From Bugula neritina (taxonomy: Eukaryota > Bryozoa > Gymnolaemata > Cheilostomatida > Bugulidae): 64,000 nt of DNA. Below, piece by piece: positions 12,880 to 22,933 of the stretch (the first letter of the stretch is position 1; the number at the start of each line of letters is the position of its first letter). The notes beneath the pieces were generated by a model. That model did not search any database and was not told where the DNA came from. It was given only the letters and a program-made list of their open reading frames with translations. The stretch spans positions 7,606,690 to 7,670,689 of the forward strand of contig OZ037771.1 of the NCBI GenBank assembly GCA_964035545.1, read 5' to 3'. The position numbers and the translations under genes were made by a program.

Positions 12880-13560
12880 ATAGCGGTGAGACAGCTGAAT
12901 TAGTTTCGTCATCCAGAATGCGAGCTTATCTTCTTTTTGCTTCGTTTCAAGGACTGCCGGAAAACGCCTACTACTGCAACCGGAAACACGTTAACGATGG
13001 GCTAAATGGTTTTAGTGACAAATGTAGTCTTTTTAAAAGTTGGAAGGCGTTGACGGGCTCTCTAATATTTAGATAGAAGGACTTTTTTAAGAACTGAGCC
13101 TATATAATCAAAACGCTGATTCTGACGACAAGAAAACATTTTGTATATGCAACAGCAACAACACTAGTGTTACCTATTTTCAAGAGAATAGTGCACTTGT
13201 TATAATGTTTTGAATGACATTATTGGTGTTGTTTTGCAATATTGACTAGGCCTATATAGTGTTATGAAATTGTGCTTCACTTATTTGTGGGTAATTATGA
13301 TTGAAGTAATGCTGCCGATTTAGAGTAAGAATAATTTTATCTATACGTAAGATACAAGATTTACCAACTACATAAAAACATACCGAGATTACATAACTGC
13401 ACAAGACTGTTTACACGGCTTAACTATCCTGCTACTACTAGCCAACTGCGCCCTCCTCAAGCGTACAGCTCCTTACTAGCCATCCACCCGTAGGTTATAA
13501 GATCACTCGCTTCGCTGATTGGCTGCTGCAAGTGTCAGTTCAATATGGAGTTGTCCTTTC
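12880..13560 (-). promoter_or_regulatory. Candidate upstream control region of gene 1
   Basis: This block is the best conserved non-coding stretch of the intergenic region against its copy at 48650-49380. It is locally richer in CpG and contains CAGCCAATCAGC on the minus strand, a CCAAT-type box. It is 1.8-2.4 kb upstream of the proposed ATG, so it would require an untranslated first exon or act as an enhancer. Inference only. Confidence 0.3.
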
Positions 13561-14149
13561 GATATAATTGGGAGCACAATATTCACAATGGTTGGGTTTA
13601 AACAGATATTAAATTAATAAATGTAATATGTAATATGTTTGCTAGCCCATGATTACCATACATTACTTTTGCCTCCTACAGATGATATATTGGCTACAAA
13701 TAAAGAATTTTTGGTTACTACTTCCTAGTAAGCAAATAATTCTAACAGCAGACATCATCAATCCTGAGTCAGAATTTCTGCACTAGGAATATTTCAGTAC
13801 ATGAGAGGATTATAGCTATAATACTATATAGTCGACCAGCACACAGCCAGTCACTGTGTAGGGTTGACTATCACATTTTCACAACTTTAGTTATGAATAT
13901 CACTTACTCCTTTGAGTTTCACAAGAAATAATTTTGTATTGTAAATGTAAAGTATAATATTCTTTCATTTGGATAAATATATGTCTGGTATTATGTAGAT
14001 GTTATTGAAATATTTTTATTAAAGGTATATTTTAATTACCAGCTCAAAGCTGCAACTGCATAGCCAATTACAGCTGTATTTCGCTAAAAATTACAAAAAA
14101 AAAATAAAAATTTATGAACACCCTGCTGGTCAAGGCAGGCGGTACAATA

Positions 14150-14600
14150 CTACACCACTATACTACTACCACGAGGCTTGAGGCTTTATAATGACTGCGT
14201 ATCAATTCCAGGGCTATTCGTGTCCCTTTTGCAGGTGACCTTGAAACACAATCTGAGATGACCCCAGCGATCTGGAGCTTTCCGCAAGTTTCCCATAAAG
14301 CAGATTTATAGGAATACGGCCATCTTGCATTCTGCACACATGTCGAAGCTAATGAAGACACCGCTGGCCCAGAAAGAATGAAGATTGTCGGCATCCAAGG
14401 ACATTGCAAACTGTCAGTACTGGGAATTTTGTCGTGTCATTTGAGATGGCTAAATAAAAACTGTTTAGTATATTCTTCAGAGTGGCACAGGATGTCCAGG
14501 TTACACTGGAGTAGAGTAGTGTGGACAATATACATGCTTTGTAAACATGCATCTTGGTGTTTGCTGACAGACTGCTGTTTGTCCACACACTCTCTTATGT
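14150..14600 (-). mobile_element. Relic of a LINE C-terminal region (copy 1)
   Basis: The minus strand shows, in shifting frames, KACILSTLLYSSVTW and further on an RMQDGRIPKDLLYG-like stretch, typical of the segment after the reverse transcriptase of a LINE. At least two frameshifts. The same relic is at 49950-50345, so it predates the duplication. Confidence 0.75.
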
Positions 14601-15394
14601 AACTTGTATATTACTGCAGAAAGTGTGGCAATCATTGAGTTGATTTCAGGCTGAATGGAGAGGGTTACACTGGTGGTAGACCCTGGATACTGAACTCTGT
14701 CAACTGAGCTCAGCTCCTGACTTCCTATGCAGATACTTCAAGTGTAGTATGTTTATAAAATTATACTCTAGTTCTATTAATTATTCTGAAACATGTTGAA
14801 ATACTGCTGAGTTCCTAGAAGGTGAATTACCAAAGAGCTTATAAATAAAATTTAAAGAACTTTTAAACAAAATAATTTCAAAACTATACAAGCTAGTAGC
14901 AAGTTCCCTGTCCCAAATATTTATTTATTGGTGTTTTCTTTGCTTTGCTTAGTGCCAGAAGATTTGTAAACTTGCCTTATAAATGCAAAAAAGAATCAAT
15001 TATAAAATGCAGTATATTTATTGTGTAAATATATTTCATAGTAAACATGAGTAAATAATGTCAGCAAACATATAGTAATAGTGTATACATACAAAGTCAC
15101 ATATAACTAGACTAAGTGCATGAGCTATATGCAGAGCATATATACATGATATAGCAAAAGTATAAAATTATAAGTAGAAGTGAATACTTATATTCAAAGT
15201 GCGCAGGTAAAGTATATCACATAGCAGTATATAGAGTGTCACATGTATAGAGCATGTAGTGAAATATAATACCACATGCAAGGTTTAGATACTGTAGTCA
15301 GTATATACATAATATCTGTATGAAATGTGTATATATGATATAAATAGCGTAGTACCATACTCTACATGTCAACACAGGGATGTGGGAGCTCAGT

Positions 15395-15532
15395 CTACCA
15401 CTCTCCATAGAATAAAGGAAACAAGTAAATCTTCCTTCTACCAGTGAGAGTTTTTGTAATCACAGGAGTCTGTGTTACAGTACCTTCTGAGTCGGATCTG
15501 TTACCTGATATTTTCCTCACTCTTTCTTGTAC
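15395..15532 (-). CDS. Gene 2 terminal exon: caspase p10 C-terminus
   Basis: Phase-0 exon after an AAAG acceptor. It encodes VQERVRKISG, then QTPVITKTLTGRRKIYLFP and the stop at 15395-15397. The pattern of a basic helix, then TPV..TLTxRRKIYLFP, is that of the caspase p10 C-terminal strand (xxTLxKKLYF-like). A hydrophobic extension upstream of the acceptor at first suggested a membrane segment, but it falls in the intron. Confidence 0.75.
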   Translation of the reverse strand, partial: VQERVRKISGNRSDSEGTVTQTPVITKTLTGRRKIYLFPLFYGEW

Positions 15533-15838
15533 CTTTAAATATTTCATATTCAGGTAAACATTGGTCAGTATTACTGACACTACAGCAAGAGTTAGAATGT
15601 ATTGCATCTGTAAATTCATCTACTAGTAAAAACTGTATTTGTGAATAGCAAAATTATATATACAAATAGTAAATTTATATAAAATTCAATTATATTGATA
15701 TTGAATAAAGTGGAGACTACATAACTAACACCATAATATACTGTGATGGTATTACTATACGACAGTATCTCATGACTATAACATAGTATGATTATAGTAT
15801 ATTGTAAAATATTTGTGAAGGAAAAATTCCATTTGCGT

Positions 15839-17010
15839 GAGAATGACTATATTATACTATGGCTATATATTACTATGACTATACTATACTATGACTATAT
15901 TATACTATGACTATATCATACTATGACTATATTATACTATGACTACACTTTACTATGACTATATTATACTATGACTATATTATACTATGACTATATTATG
16001 ACTATATTATACTATGACTATACTATGACTATATTATACTATGACTATACTATGACTATATTATACTATGACTATATTATACTATGACTATACTATACTA
16101 TGACTATATTATACTATGGCTATACTATGACTATATTATGCTATGACTACACTTTACTATGACTATACTATACTATGACTATATATTACTATGACTATAT
16201 TATACTACGACTATACTATACTATGACTATATTATACTATGACTATACTATACTATGACTATACTATACTATGACTATACTATACTATGACTATATTATA
16301 CTATGGCTATACTATGACTATATTACACTATGACTATACTATACTATGACTATACTATACTATGACTATATTACACTATGGCTATACCATGACTATACTA
16401 TACTATACTATGACTATATTATACTATGACTATATTACACCATGACTATACTATACTATGACTATATTATACTATGACTATACTATACTATGACTATATT
16501 ATACTATGACTATATTATACTATGACTATATTATACTATGACTAAACTATACTATGACTATATTATACTATGACTATACTATACTATGACTACATTATAC
16601 TATGACTATATTATACTATACTATGACTATATTATACTATGATTATACTATACTATGACTATATGACACTATGAAAAAACTCACGCAATTTTATAGTCGC
16701 TATCCCTGTGAGAAAACCCCTGATGGAAGGGGTTTTTGTTACAGCGGGCTAAGGACTTATTTAAATGAGGCACAGAAGCAATTATGACTATACTATACTA
16801 TTACATGACTATACTATACTATGACTATACTATACTATGACTATATTATACTACGACTATACTATACTATGACTATATTATACTATACTATGACTATATT
16901 ATACTATGACTATATTATACTATGACTATACTATGACTATATTATACTATGACTATATTATCCTATGACTATATTATACTATGACTATACTATGACTAGC
17001 CACTACAACT
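15839..17010. repeat. TA-rich minisatellite (CTATACTATGACTATATTA type) in p10 intron of gene 2
   Basis: Dozens of units of ACTATGACTATATTAT-like sequence, interrupted at about 16674-16782 by a unique island. Gene 3 has a shorter array of the same unit at the same intron position (51541-51950). Confidence 0.95.
16674..16782. other. Unique island inside the minisatellite with a GC stem and T-run
   Basis: About 109 bp unlike the surrounding array. It contains AAAACCCC and GGGGTTTT separated by 8 nt, followed by TTTTTG, which looks like a bacterial intrinsic terminator. It is absent from the gene 3 array. Origin unknown. Confidence 0.6.
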
Positions 17011-17092
17011 ATACTATTATGACTACACCACACCAACTAATACGAAAACAGCCTCTTCTAAATAGGAAATGATGTCACAGGAAGTTACTCAC

Positions 17093-17202
17093 AATATCAA
17101 ATAAGTCAGCAAGATCACGATGACAGCCATGTCTGTGTAAAGTCCTGACAAGTGTTCTTATCAATAATGACCCACCATCATGGAATCTCATGGAAGCACT
17201 GT
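17093..17202 (-). CDS. Gene 2 exon: start of caspase p10
   Basis: 110-bp exon, phase 1 in and phase 0 out, donor GTGAGT. It encodes GGSLLIRTLVRTLHRHG and DLADLFDI. This matches the caspase p10 GSWFIQxLxxxLxxxG block, but the usual tryptophan of GSW is leucine here. Confidence 0.8.
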
Positions 17203-17821
17203 CTGTTAAAATAATACAATGAGTTAAATAGTAAATATTATACAATGTATAGTAACAGTAAGTGACACTTTGCAGTAAAAACTAGTGAGAAATGCAAATT
17301 GAAAATTTGAAAACTGCGTTATTTCAGCAACGAAAGGTATATCTTGAGAAAGTCACATGGCTGGTGGGTTTCACAACTACTGGATGGTGATTGGGAGTTG
17401 TGGCCTATGATTTAGGTGAATAGGGATTAACCACACAGAATTTTTTGTAACTTAATCATCTCATTTTAAATAAAAAAACATTCAGCTAGAGAAAATACTT
17501 AGCCGAGTATTTTTAGGCAGCAGAGTATAAACTGTACAGACTAGTGTATCACAGATTAAATGAAAACTAGATAACTGTAACTCGCACACAAATAGTCTAT
17601 GTACTCAGTTCAGGTTTATGAAAGGTCATGTGATTAGACAGCACAGCACAGCTGCTAATTGCAATATTATTCTATTTGTTACTAATTTTCAATTGAATAA
17701 TGGATTTGCGGTTTGAAAATTTTGGAAGATAATACCCTGAGCAAATTTTCTTAATAAAATTATCCCATTCCTAAGAATGATGCCAGAAATACTGGCTTCT
17801 ATCAGTGGACTAAATTCTCAC

Positions 17822-17983
17822 TTTCAAAGCAGGAGTGAAGGATTAGAAGGTCGTCAACATCAAAGTTCCTCTGTCCAGTTGAAGTCTCAGCTTCCTGTTG
17901 ATGAGTTCTGAGAGCAGAAAGTTCTGGTGAGGAGGAGTTGGTACTCTGTTGAATATTCTGTTCAGTTTGACTGACTGAGTTAC
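17822..17983 (-). CDS. Gene 2 exon: caspase inter-subunit linker
   Basis: 162-bp exon, phase 1 in and phase 1 out. It encodes a Ser/Gln/Thr-rich linker followed by NFDVDDLLILHSCFE, which sits where other caspases have the ADFLxxxSTxxG segment at the p20/p10 junction. The DVDD stretch is a plausible self-cleavage site. The longer open frame that spans this exon and the next intron is not the spliced frame. Confidence 0.7.
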
Positions 17984-18111
17984 CTGATTGATTAGTAACA
18001 CATGTGATATACCAACCAGTATTCTATGTATATGTATGAAGACTAGAGTATCATATAATACAGTATTACAATAGTATAATATATTCTTACTCGTATCATA
18101 TCTACACTCAC

Positions 18112-18331
18112 CAACTCTGCACGCCTGAATAACCACAACTTTAGGCTTGCCGGCCATGTTCGGAAAATTTGTAGAGTTAATGAGACTGTAGATCTGTGTT
18201 AGAGAGACTGGCTGTGAGTCAACTCCATGAATCATTCCATTAGCTCCGTGTGCAAACAGAAACAGGAAGAACATACCATAAGTGTTATGAATCTCATCTC
18301 TTGTCTCTGATTGAATACACTGGAGTATCTC
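18112..18331 (-). CDS. Gene 2 exon: caspase p20 catalytic exon (His and Cys)
   Basis: 220-bp exon from acceptor TATACAG to donor GTGAGT. It carries both catalytic residues: His in FLFLFAHGANG and Cys in KVVVIQACRVG. The HG and QAC blocks with about 45 residues between them are the p20 signature. The pentapeptide is QACRV instead of the usual QACxG; the glycine comes one residue later and is completed across the splice site. Confidence 0.85.
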
Positions 18332-18440
18332 CTGTATATGAATATAACACAACACACACAGTATACAAACTCAGTGTGAGAGAGTCTATTCTATGAACAG
18401 GACTGACCAGCTCTAATAAACATACACTTCTATACAGTAC

Positions 18441-18536
18441 AGAGAGAATACAAGTAAAGACAACTCCTGAGACTACATCCATATATTCAGTGTGAGTGTT
18501 GGGAGAAGAGAGAATTATTTCCTTCAGTAATTGCAG
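18441..18536 (-). CDS. Candidate extra caspase cassette exon or exon relic (gene 2)
   Basis: A 96-nt phase 0-0 segment with AG before it and GT after it. It encodes LQLLKEI, THTEYMDVV and VFTCILS, which resembles the caspase segment just before the catalytic His and so parallels the start of the next exon. It stops short of the HG pair. The open frame is kept in gene 3 at 53380-53475. It may be an alternative exon or a decaying duplicate. Confidence 0.4.
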
Positions 18537-18872
18537 CTCAGACACAGAATGAAGCAAACATACAAACATAGGGGGAGGGGGGGGGGAGTGCGACCCAACC
18601 ATCTGTCAACATCATCTTGCAGAACAAATGCAATCAAAATATAGAGACAAGCAAGCATGTTTTTCCCCGTCTCATACTAGCCTTTAGAAAGTTAGCTCTG
18701 TGAAGCAAACGTTAGCCCAAAAGCTAAGAGTTTGCATTTCCCTAACTTAATAACTGATTCAATAGACAAGTCTACAGGCTATTATAACAGTGAAGTGAGA
18801 CATTAACCACTAATAACTAGTCACACTACGTGATAAGAAGAGGGAGACAACTACAAGTAAATAGAAATATAC

Positions 18873-19040
18873 CTCAGCTGTGAGATCCTTCTGCTTCACA
18901 ACCTCAAATCCCATCTTCCTGAACAGAGCAAATGTGTTGTCAACATCATAACTAGAGCCAAGTCTCTCTCCTCCATTTCTATACTTGTTGTTGTTTATAA
19001 TCAGAGCTCTTCCTCTGAATGGACTCGTCATCTTGTATAT
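18873..19040 (-). CDS. Gene 2 exon: caspase p20 N-terminus
   Basis: 168-bp phase 0-0 exon. It starts IYKMTSPFRGRALIINN, with GSSYDVDNTFALFRKMGFEV and DLTAE following: the classical first strand, the R of the RGxALIINN substrate-pocket segment and the GxxxDxxxLxxxFxxLGFxV block of caspases. Its DLTAE end joins EILQ of the next exon in phase. Confidence 0.9.
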
Positions 19041-19278
19041 CTGTAGATACAGACTATGTGATTAGTTTAGTACTTACTGGGTACATTCTATATGGAGAAT
19101 ACAATACTGAATAGAACACAATTGACCTGTTCATATTATATTATAAGCAACTGAAGAGTAAAAAATCATCCATGAGTAGACTAATATGGTTTCGGGCATA
19201 TTGTGTGGCTTCTGCTAACCAGAACAGTACTAGGAAAATTGAAAGTATAACCTAGCAGTTTGTTTCATAGAATAGTAA

Positions 19279-19585
19279 CCCATCATTCACACTTAACGCA
19301 CAGTAGGCTGTAACAACAAATATCAGCCATTTTTACAAATGTCTGAACTTCCTGTATGGCGTTGCGGTACGTAATCAATCACAAACAAGCACTGCTTAAT
19401 TCAAAAATGTTGGGCGCACTTCTATTGGACAGAAAAATTTTTGCGTCAACGCATTGCATATAATTGTCCAATGAGGTGTCATAAACCATACTTAATAGCA
19501 GATTTTGAAAACTTCAGCCCGAACACATCAAAAATGGCTGATATTGTACGCTATGGGTGACGGTACAGTAAGCGTGAATGAGGGG
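19279..19585. mobile_element. Harbinger-type MITE (copy in gene 2)
   Basis: About 307 bp with long imperfect terminal inverted repeats (CCCATCATTCACACTTA ... and its complement; ATCAGCCATTTTT and AAAAATGGCTGAT inside) and TAA on both sides. No coding capacity. It has a counterpart at 54158-54467. Confidence 0.75.
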
Positions 19586-19718
19586 TAAATCAATCACAAG
19601 ACTGTTGAAGGAAGGTTATTTCAAAATCACAGTAAAGTTGTTAATATATAGTGCTAGAAATAAGGTGACATATTTTTGCAATTAAGACAGCTGGTAAGTA
19701 GTTGACCAGATGAGAGTG

Positions 19719-20055
19719 GAAAGAAGAGCCAAGGCTATACAGAGACAATAGAGAGGAGAGCCAAGGCTATACAGAGACGGAGAGGAGAACCAAGGCTATA
19801 CAGAGATAACAAAGAGGAGAGCCAAGGCTATACAGAGGTAAAGAGGAGAGCCAAGGTTATACAGAGATAACAGAGAAGAGAGCCAAGGCTATACAGAGAT
19901 AATAGAGAGGAGAGCCAAGGCTATACAGAGATAACAGAGAGGAGAGCCAAGGCTATACAGAGATAACAAAGAGAAGAGCCAAGGCTATACAGAGATAACA
20001 GAGAGGAGAGCCAAGGCTATACAGAGATAACAGAGAAGAGAACCAAGGCTATAGA
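19719..20055. repeat. 31-bp purine-rich minisatellite in gene 2 intron
   Basis: About eleven units of AGAGGAGAGCCAAGGCTATACAGAGATAAC-like sequence. A homologous array lies at 54596-54875 in gene 3. There are no spacers, so this is not a CRISPR array. Confidence 0.95.
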
Positions 20056-20077
20056 GTATTCAACATGACATACAAAC

Positions 20078-20250
20078 CTTTGAAGTGTTGATGAAGAGAG
20101 ACTTGATACTCTGATTAGTAGTAGGAACTAGTGTCAACTTGGTAAGATCTTCTGAAGTGGAGGTATTACTTTCTTCTTCATCCGAAACATCACTCAGTAC
20201 ATCATCAGTACCAACAGTATGAGTAGCAGCTCCACTGTGTCCAATATTAT
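20078..20250 (-). CDS. Gene 2 linker exon, acidic
   Basis: 173-bp exon, phase 1 in and phase 0 out. It encodes DNIGHSGAATHTVG, then a Ser/Glu/Asp-rich stretch and SIKSLFINTSK. The segment is low in predicted structure and joins the Roc-COR part to the caspase. Gene 3 differs mainly in the acidic patch. Confidence 0.7.
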
Positions 20251-20409
20251 CTACATGTACAGGAAACATCACATAAACAGCTCACAGAAATGTAATGAAA
20301 CCAACAACCTGCAGGAACAACTTCAACTGTCAATAACAAACATGGAGAATCAGAAAGGAAGAAAGTTATTCCTAATCAATTCACTAGGAGTAAGTTTAAT
20401 TCAAGATAC

Positions 20410-20478
20410 CTGGTGGCTTGTAGTTGGTCTTCACAAAATCACTCAGTTTCTGCAGCTCATCTCCAGAAAGCTGGAAAG
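20410..20478 (-). CDS. Gene 2 short linker exon
   Basis: 69-bp exon with acceptor TTGCAG and donor GTATCT, phase 1-1. It encodes FQLSGDELQKLSDFVKTNY, an amphipathic helix candidate. An identical-length exon is at 55231-55299. Confidence 0.65.
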
Positions 20479-20578
20479 CTGCAATAGAAGTATGAATTAT
20501 GGAGGTTGCTATTACTTGAACAGTACATCACCATCTGAATATGCTATAAATAACCTAAGAGAAGATAATCATACTAAC

Positions 20579-22503
20579 TCGGGTGTAAGAAACAAGCTGG
20601 GACATCTCTGTATGTTCCACATCTACCAGGTGATAAATCTGAAATCATGGGAAGGGATTCACCATCTTTTGGAGGTCGACACCAGGGTGGGTTAATGAAC
20701 CTCTTTGGACGCTTTTCTCCAACCAATGGGCAGTGAGCACACAAGTTGACACAGGTGATTTTACTTGCTCTCCATGTGGAGTTGACGTACTTTACGGTTG
20801 AATGAACTGAAGTGGTCAACATCTTCCAAGCATTGCCTATCTGTCGACAAGCAGACGTTACAGAGATAGTGAGTTTACGAGATTTGTGGTCATGCAGCAA
20901 CTGCAGGGTGTAAGCTTCGTCTCTCAGCTCCACTCCATTCTTTCTTACAGCTTTTTCACCACAAGCCGGGAGATCATTGAGAAGTTTCACAGAAATCTGG
21001 TGGTAAACGTACTGAGGGGGAGTCAAGCCACCAAACACCATGTCTACAGACAGCTTTACAGGTTGCCTCCTGGAGGCAGTCAAGTCGGTGAAATACTCCT
21101 GTGAGAAGTATGGCATAGTGTAACTTAGTCTCCGGGATGAATCCTTCATCTCGAATAACAACTGGAAAGATTGCAGCAATGCGACTGCCACCTTCATCTT
21201 GTCACTCGTAGAGAAGCTGGTCTCTGCTATCAGAAGATGCTGAAACAGCTGCTCACTCATCCTGCCAGTTCGAACAAACTCTTGAGCCAAATTATTAAAC
21301 TCCGTTTCATTTTCTATCAACGGATTGTCAAGTGAATCCTCTTCAATCGCTGACCGTCGATTGCTCCACACTTCCATCTCGTGAGTGAAGAACACGTGGA
21401 GCAGCTTTGTGACCACAGAGATGTCGTAGAATACCAGAGACTGCAAATTCTCCCTATCCTGGTACCAAATGAGATGGCCGCTGTTATGCATGTACGAGAG
21501 AATCACTCTCAGCTGGTCTTCACTTGCCAACTCGCATTCAATGACATGTTGAAGCACTTCTGGAAATGTCTTGTAACTTCCATGGAATGAGTTGAATGTT
21601 TGAGCAACTTTTCTCCACAGAGTAGGCACCTTCTTCACGACTAGTTTACTGTCAGCTATGATATGACTTCTCAGCTGATCAAACACCTCTTCATATTCAT
21701 CACCCACAACATATATATCTTGTTTTTGAAACATCTCTTGGCACTGAAAAAGAGAAACTTGTGCAAAAGAGCTGGAATAATTCTCTTTAGAATTTTCTTC
21801 TAGTTGTATCAAATTGAATACACTTTTGGTGTGGAAAAAGAACAGCCTTTCTAGCTCTTCAAATCCATCTGCACTGTAAGCATCTCGGTGAGTGAAAACC
21901 AGTTTGGGTGCTCTGAGTCTAGGATTCGCCAGGTACAGATGTGAGAGCCAATCAAAATATGTGCATCGAACTGCTTCATTACCATTCACCTCTAAACAAA
22001 GCTCTTCAAACTCCTTTAGATTCACAACCACAATAGGAATACAGTTCTGTTTCAATGTGAACTGGTAGGTAGATTGGTAGATTTCATTACCACCAAAATC
22101 TATGAACTGAAGAACATTGCCACCAACCACTAACTTTTCCATATTGAAGACACGAGTTGTTTCATCTTCCACTGCATCAGCCGCTCTATTGGTTAGTTCC
22201 CGTTTGCCATCTGATCTCACCAGCGTTTTTGCTAGGCTGGTTTTGCCAGACAGCGATCTACCCACTAGAGCGACTGTAGCTTCAGAAACTTCTACATGAC
22301 CACCAGACTTAAGATCTTTATAATACTTTCTGATAGCCGGTAGTCCGTCTATACACACAGCATAAGCTGGAAATGTGAGTGATTCACAGTCGTTGCATTT
22401 CAGTTCAGTCAGATTAGGCATGTTGAGAAGTTGAGGAGTTAAAGATGTCATCCGATAGTTGAATGACACGTTCAGGTGTTGGAGATTCTTGAGTTGACCA
22501 ACA
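20579..22503 (-). CDS. Gene 2 Roc-COR exon (intact)
   Basis: 1925-bp exon, phase 2 in and phase 1 out, donor GTTAGT. It first completes an LRR (VGQLKNLQHL), continues with a divergent LRR, then a Roc GTPase: P-loop GRSLSGKTS, switch DFGGNEIYQS, and THRDA where most Roc domains have TKxD. A COR-like region of about 300 residues follows, with long helices and FFTHEMEVW/LLQSFQLL segments, and a Cys/Pro-rich tail. ROCO proteins couple GTP binding in Roc to dimerisation through COR. No stop anywhere in this copy. Confidence 0.85.
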
Positions 22504-22933
22504 CTACCAAGTAAGTATACAGTATAACTTTATTATTATTCTATATCAAATGTATTATGCTTAAAAGTAAAACTTGATTAAATACATAATAGTTAGTATC
22601 TAACATAGCCTGGGAGAAAAATAGTGTTTGACAGCAAAACTGTGGCAAATGACTAGAACACAGGCCAAACTGTAAAGATAGACTATAATGATTATTTGAC
22701 TTAACAGTACAACCATTACAGTGGAAAATTGAATATTGATCCAAAATTTGCAGATTTTATTAAATTTCAAAACTTTGGATCTACTATAATACAATTGCAA
22801 TATATGGAAATTGTATTATTGCAAAATTATTACAGCCATTCGTAAATGTTTTGACACCTGCATATGCTTTTTGCAGCTTTGATAAATGGCAAAACAGAAT
22901 TTTCAATCTCCTAATAATTCAAATGATTTAAAG

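Larger units (their letters stand above)
11103..15394. other. Intergenic region between gene 1 (5' end) and gene 2 (3' end)
   Basis: No protein gene is supported. It holds a LINE relic (14150-14600) and a block at about 12880-13560 that is strongly conserved with 48650-49380, richer in GC and with an inverted CCAAT box (ATTGG) near 13519. The rest is AT-rich and featureless to me. Confidence 0.7.
1..20719. repeat. Tandem segmental duplication, copy 1 (truncated by window start)
   Basis: Position 1 aligns with 20720 and 55541; from there the order Roc-COR exon, Tc1-like element, LRR exons, hAT-like element, N-terminal exons, intergenic region and 3' part of the next gene is the same in each copy. 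Copy 1 lacks the Polinton and the LINE found in copy 2 and so serves as the pre-insertion reference. Confidence 0.9.

Noticed and set aside
15533-15619. Hydrophobic segment upstream of the last caspase exon as a membrane anchor
   Set aside because: It lies before the AAAG acceptor, is not conserved in gene 3 and would interrupt the p10 subunit.
16713-16736. Functional bacterial terminator
   Set aside because: The form fits, but a bacterial terminator has no role in a host intron; kept only as a possible captured fragment.
17843-18355. 170-aa continuous frame through the caspase catalytic exon
   Set aside because: It reads through a good donor (GTGAGT) into intron; the downstream part of the frame is not the caspase frame, whereas splicing gives a consistent one.
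19719-20055. CRISPR-like regular repeats
   Set aside because: Units are contiguous without unique spacers and lie in a eukaryotic intron; it is a minisatellite.
20060-22469. Plus-strand frames opposite the Roc-COR and linker exons (20219, 20886, 21381, 22117)
   Set aside because: They are antisense shadows that recur wherever the exon is conserved.
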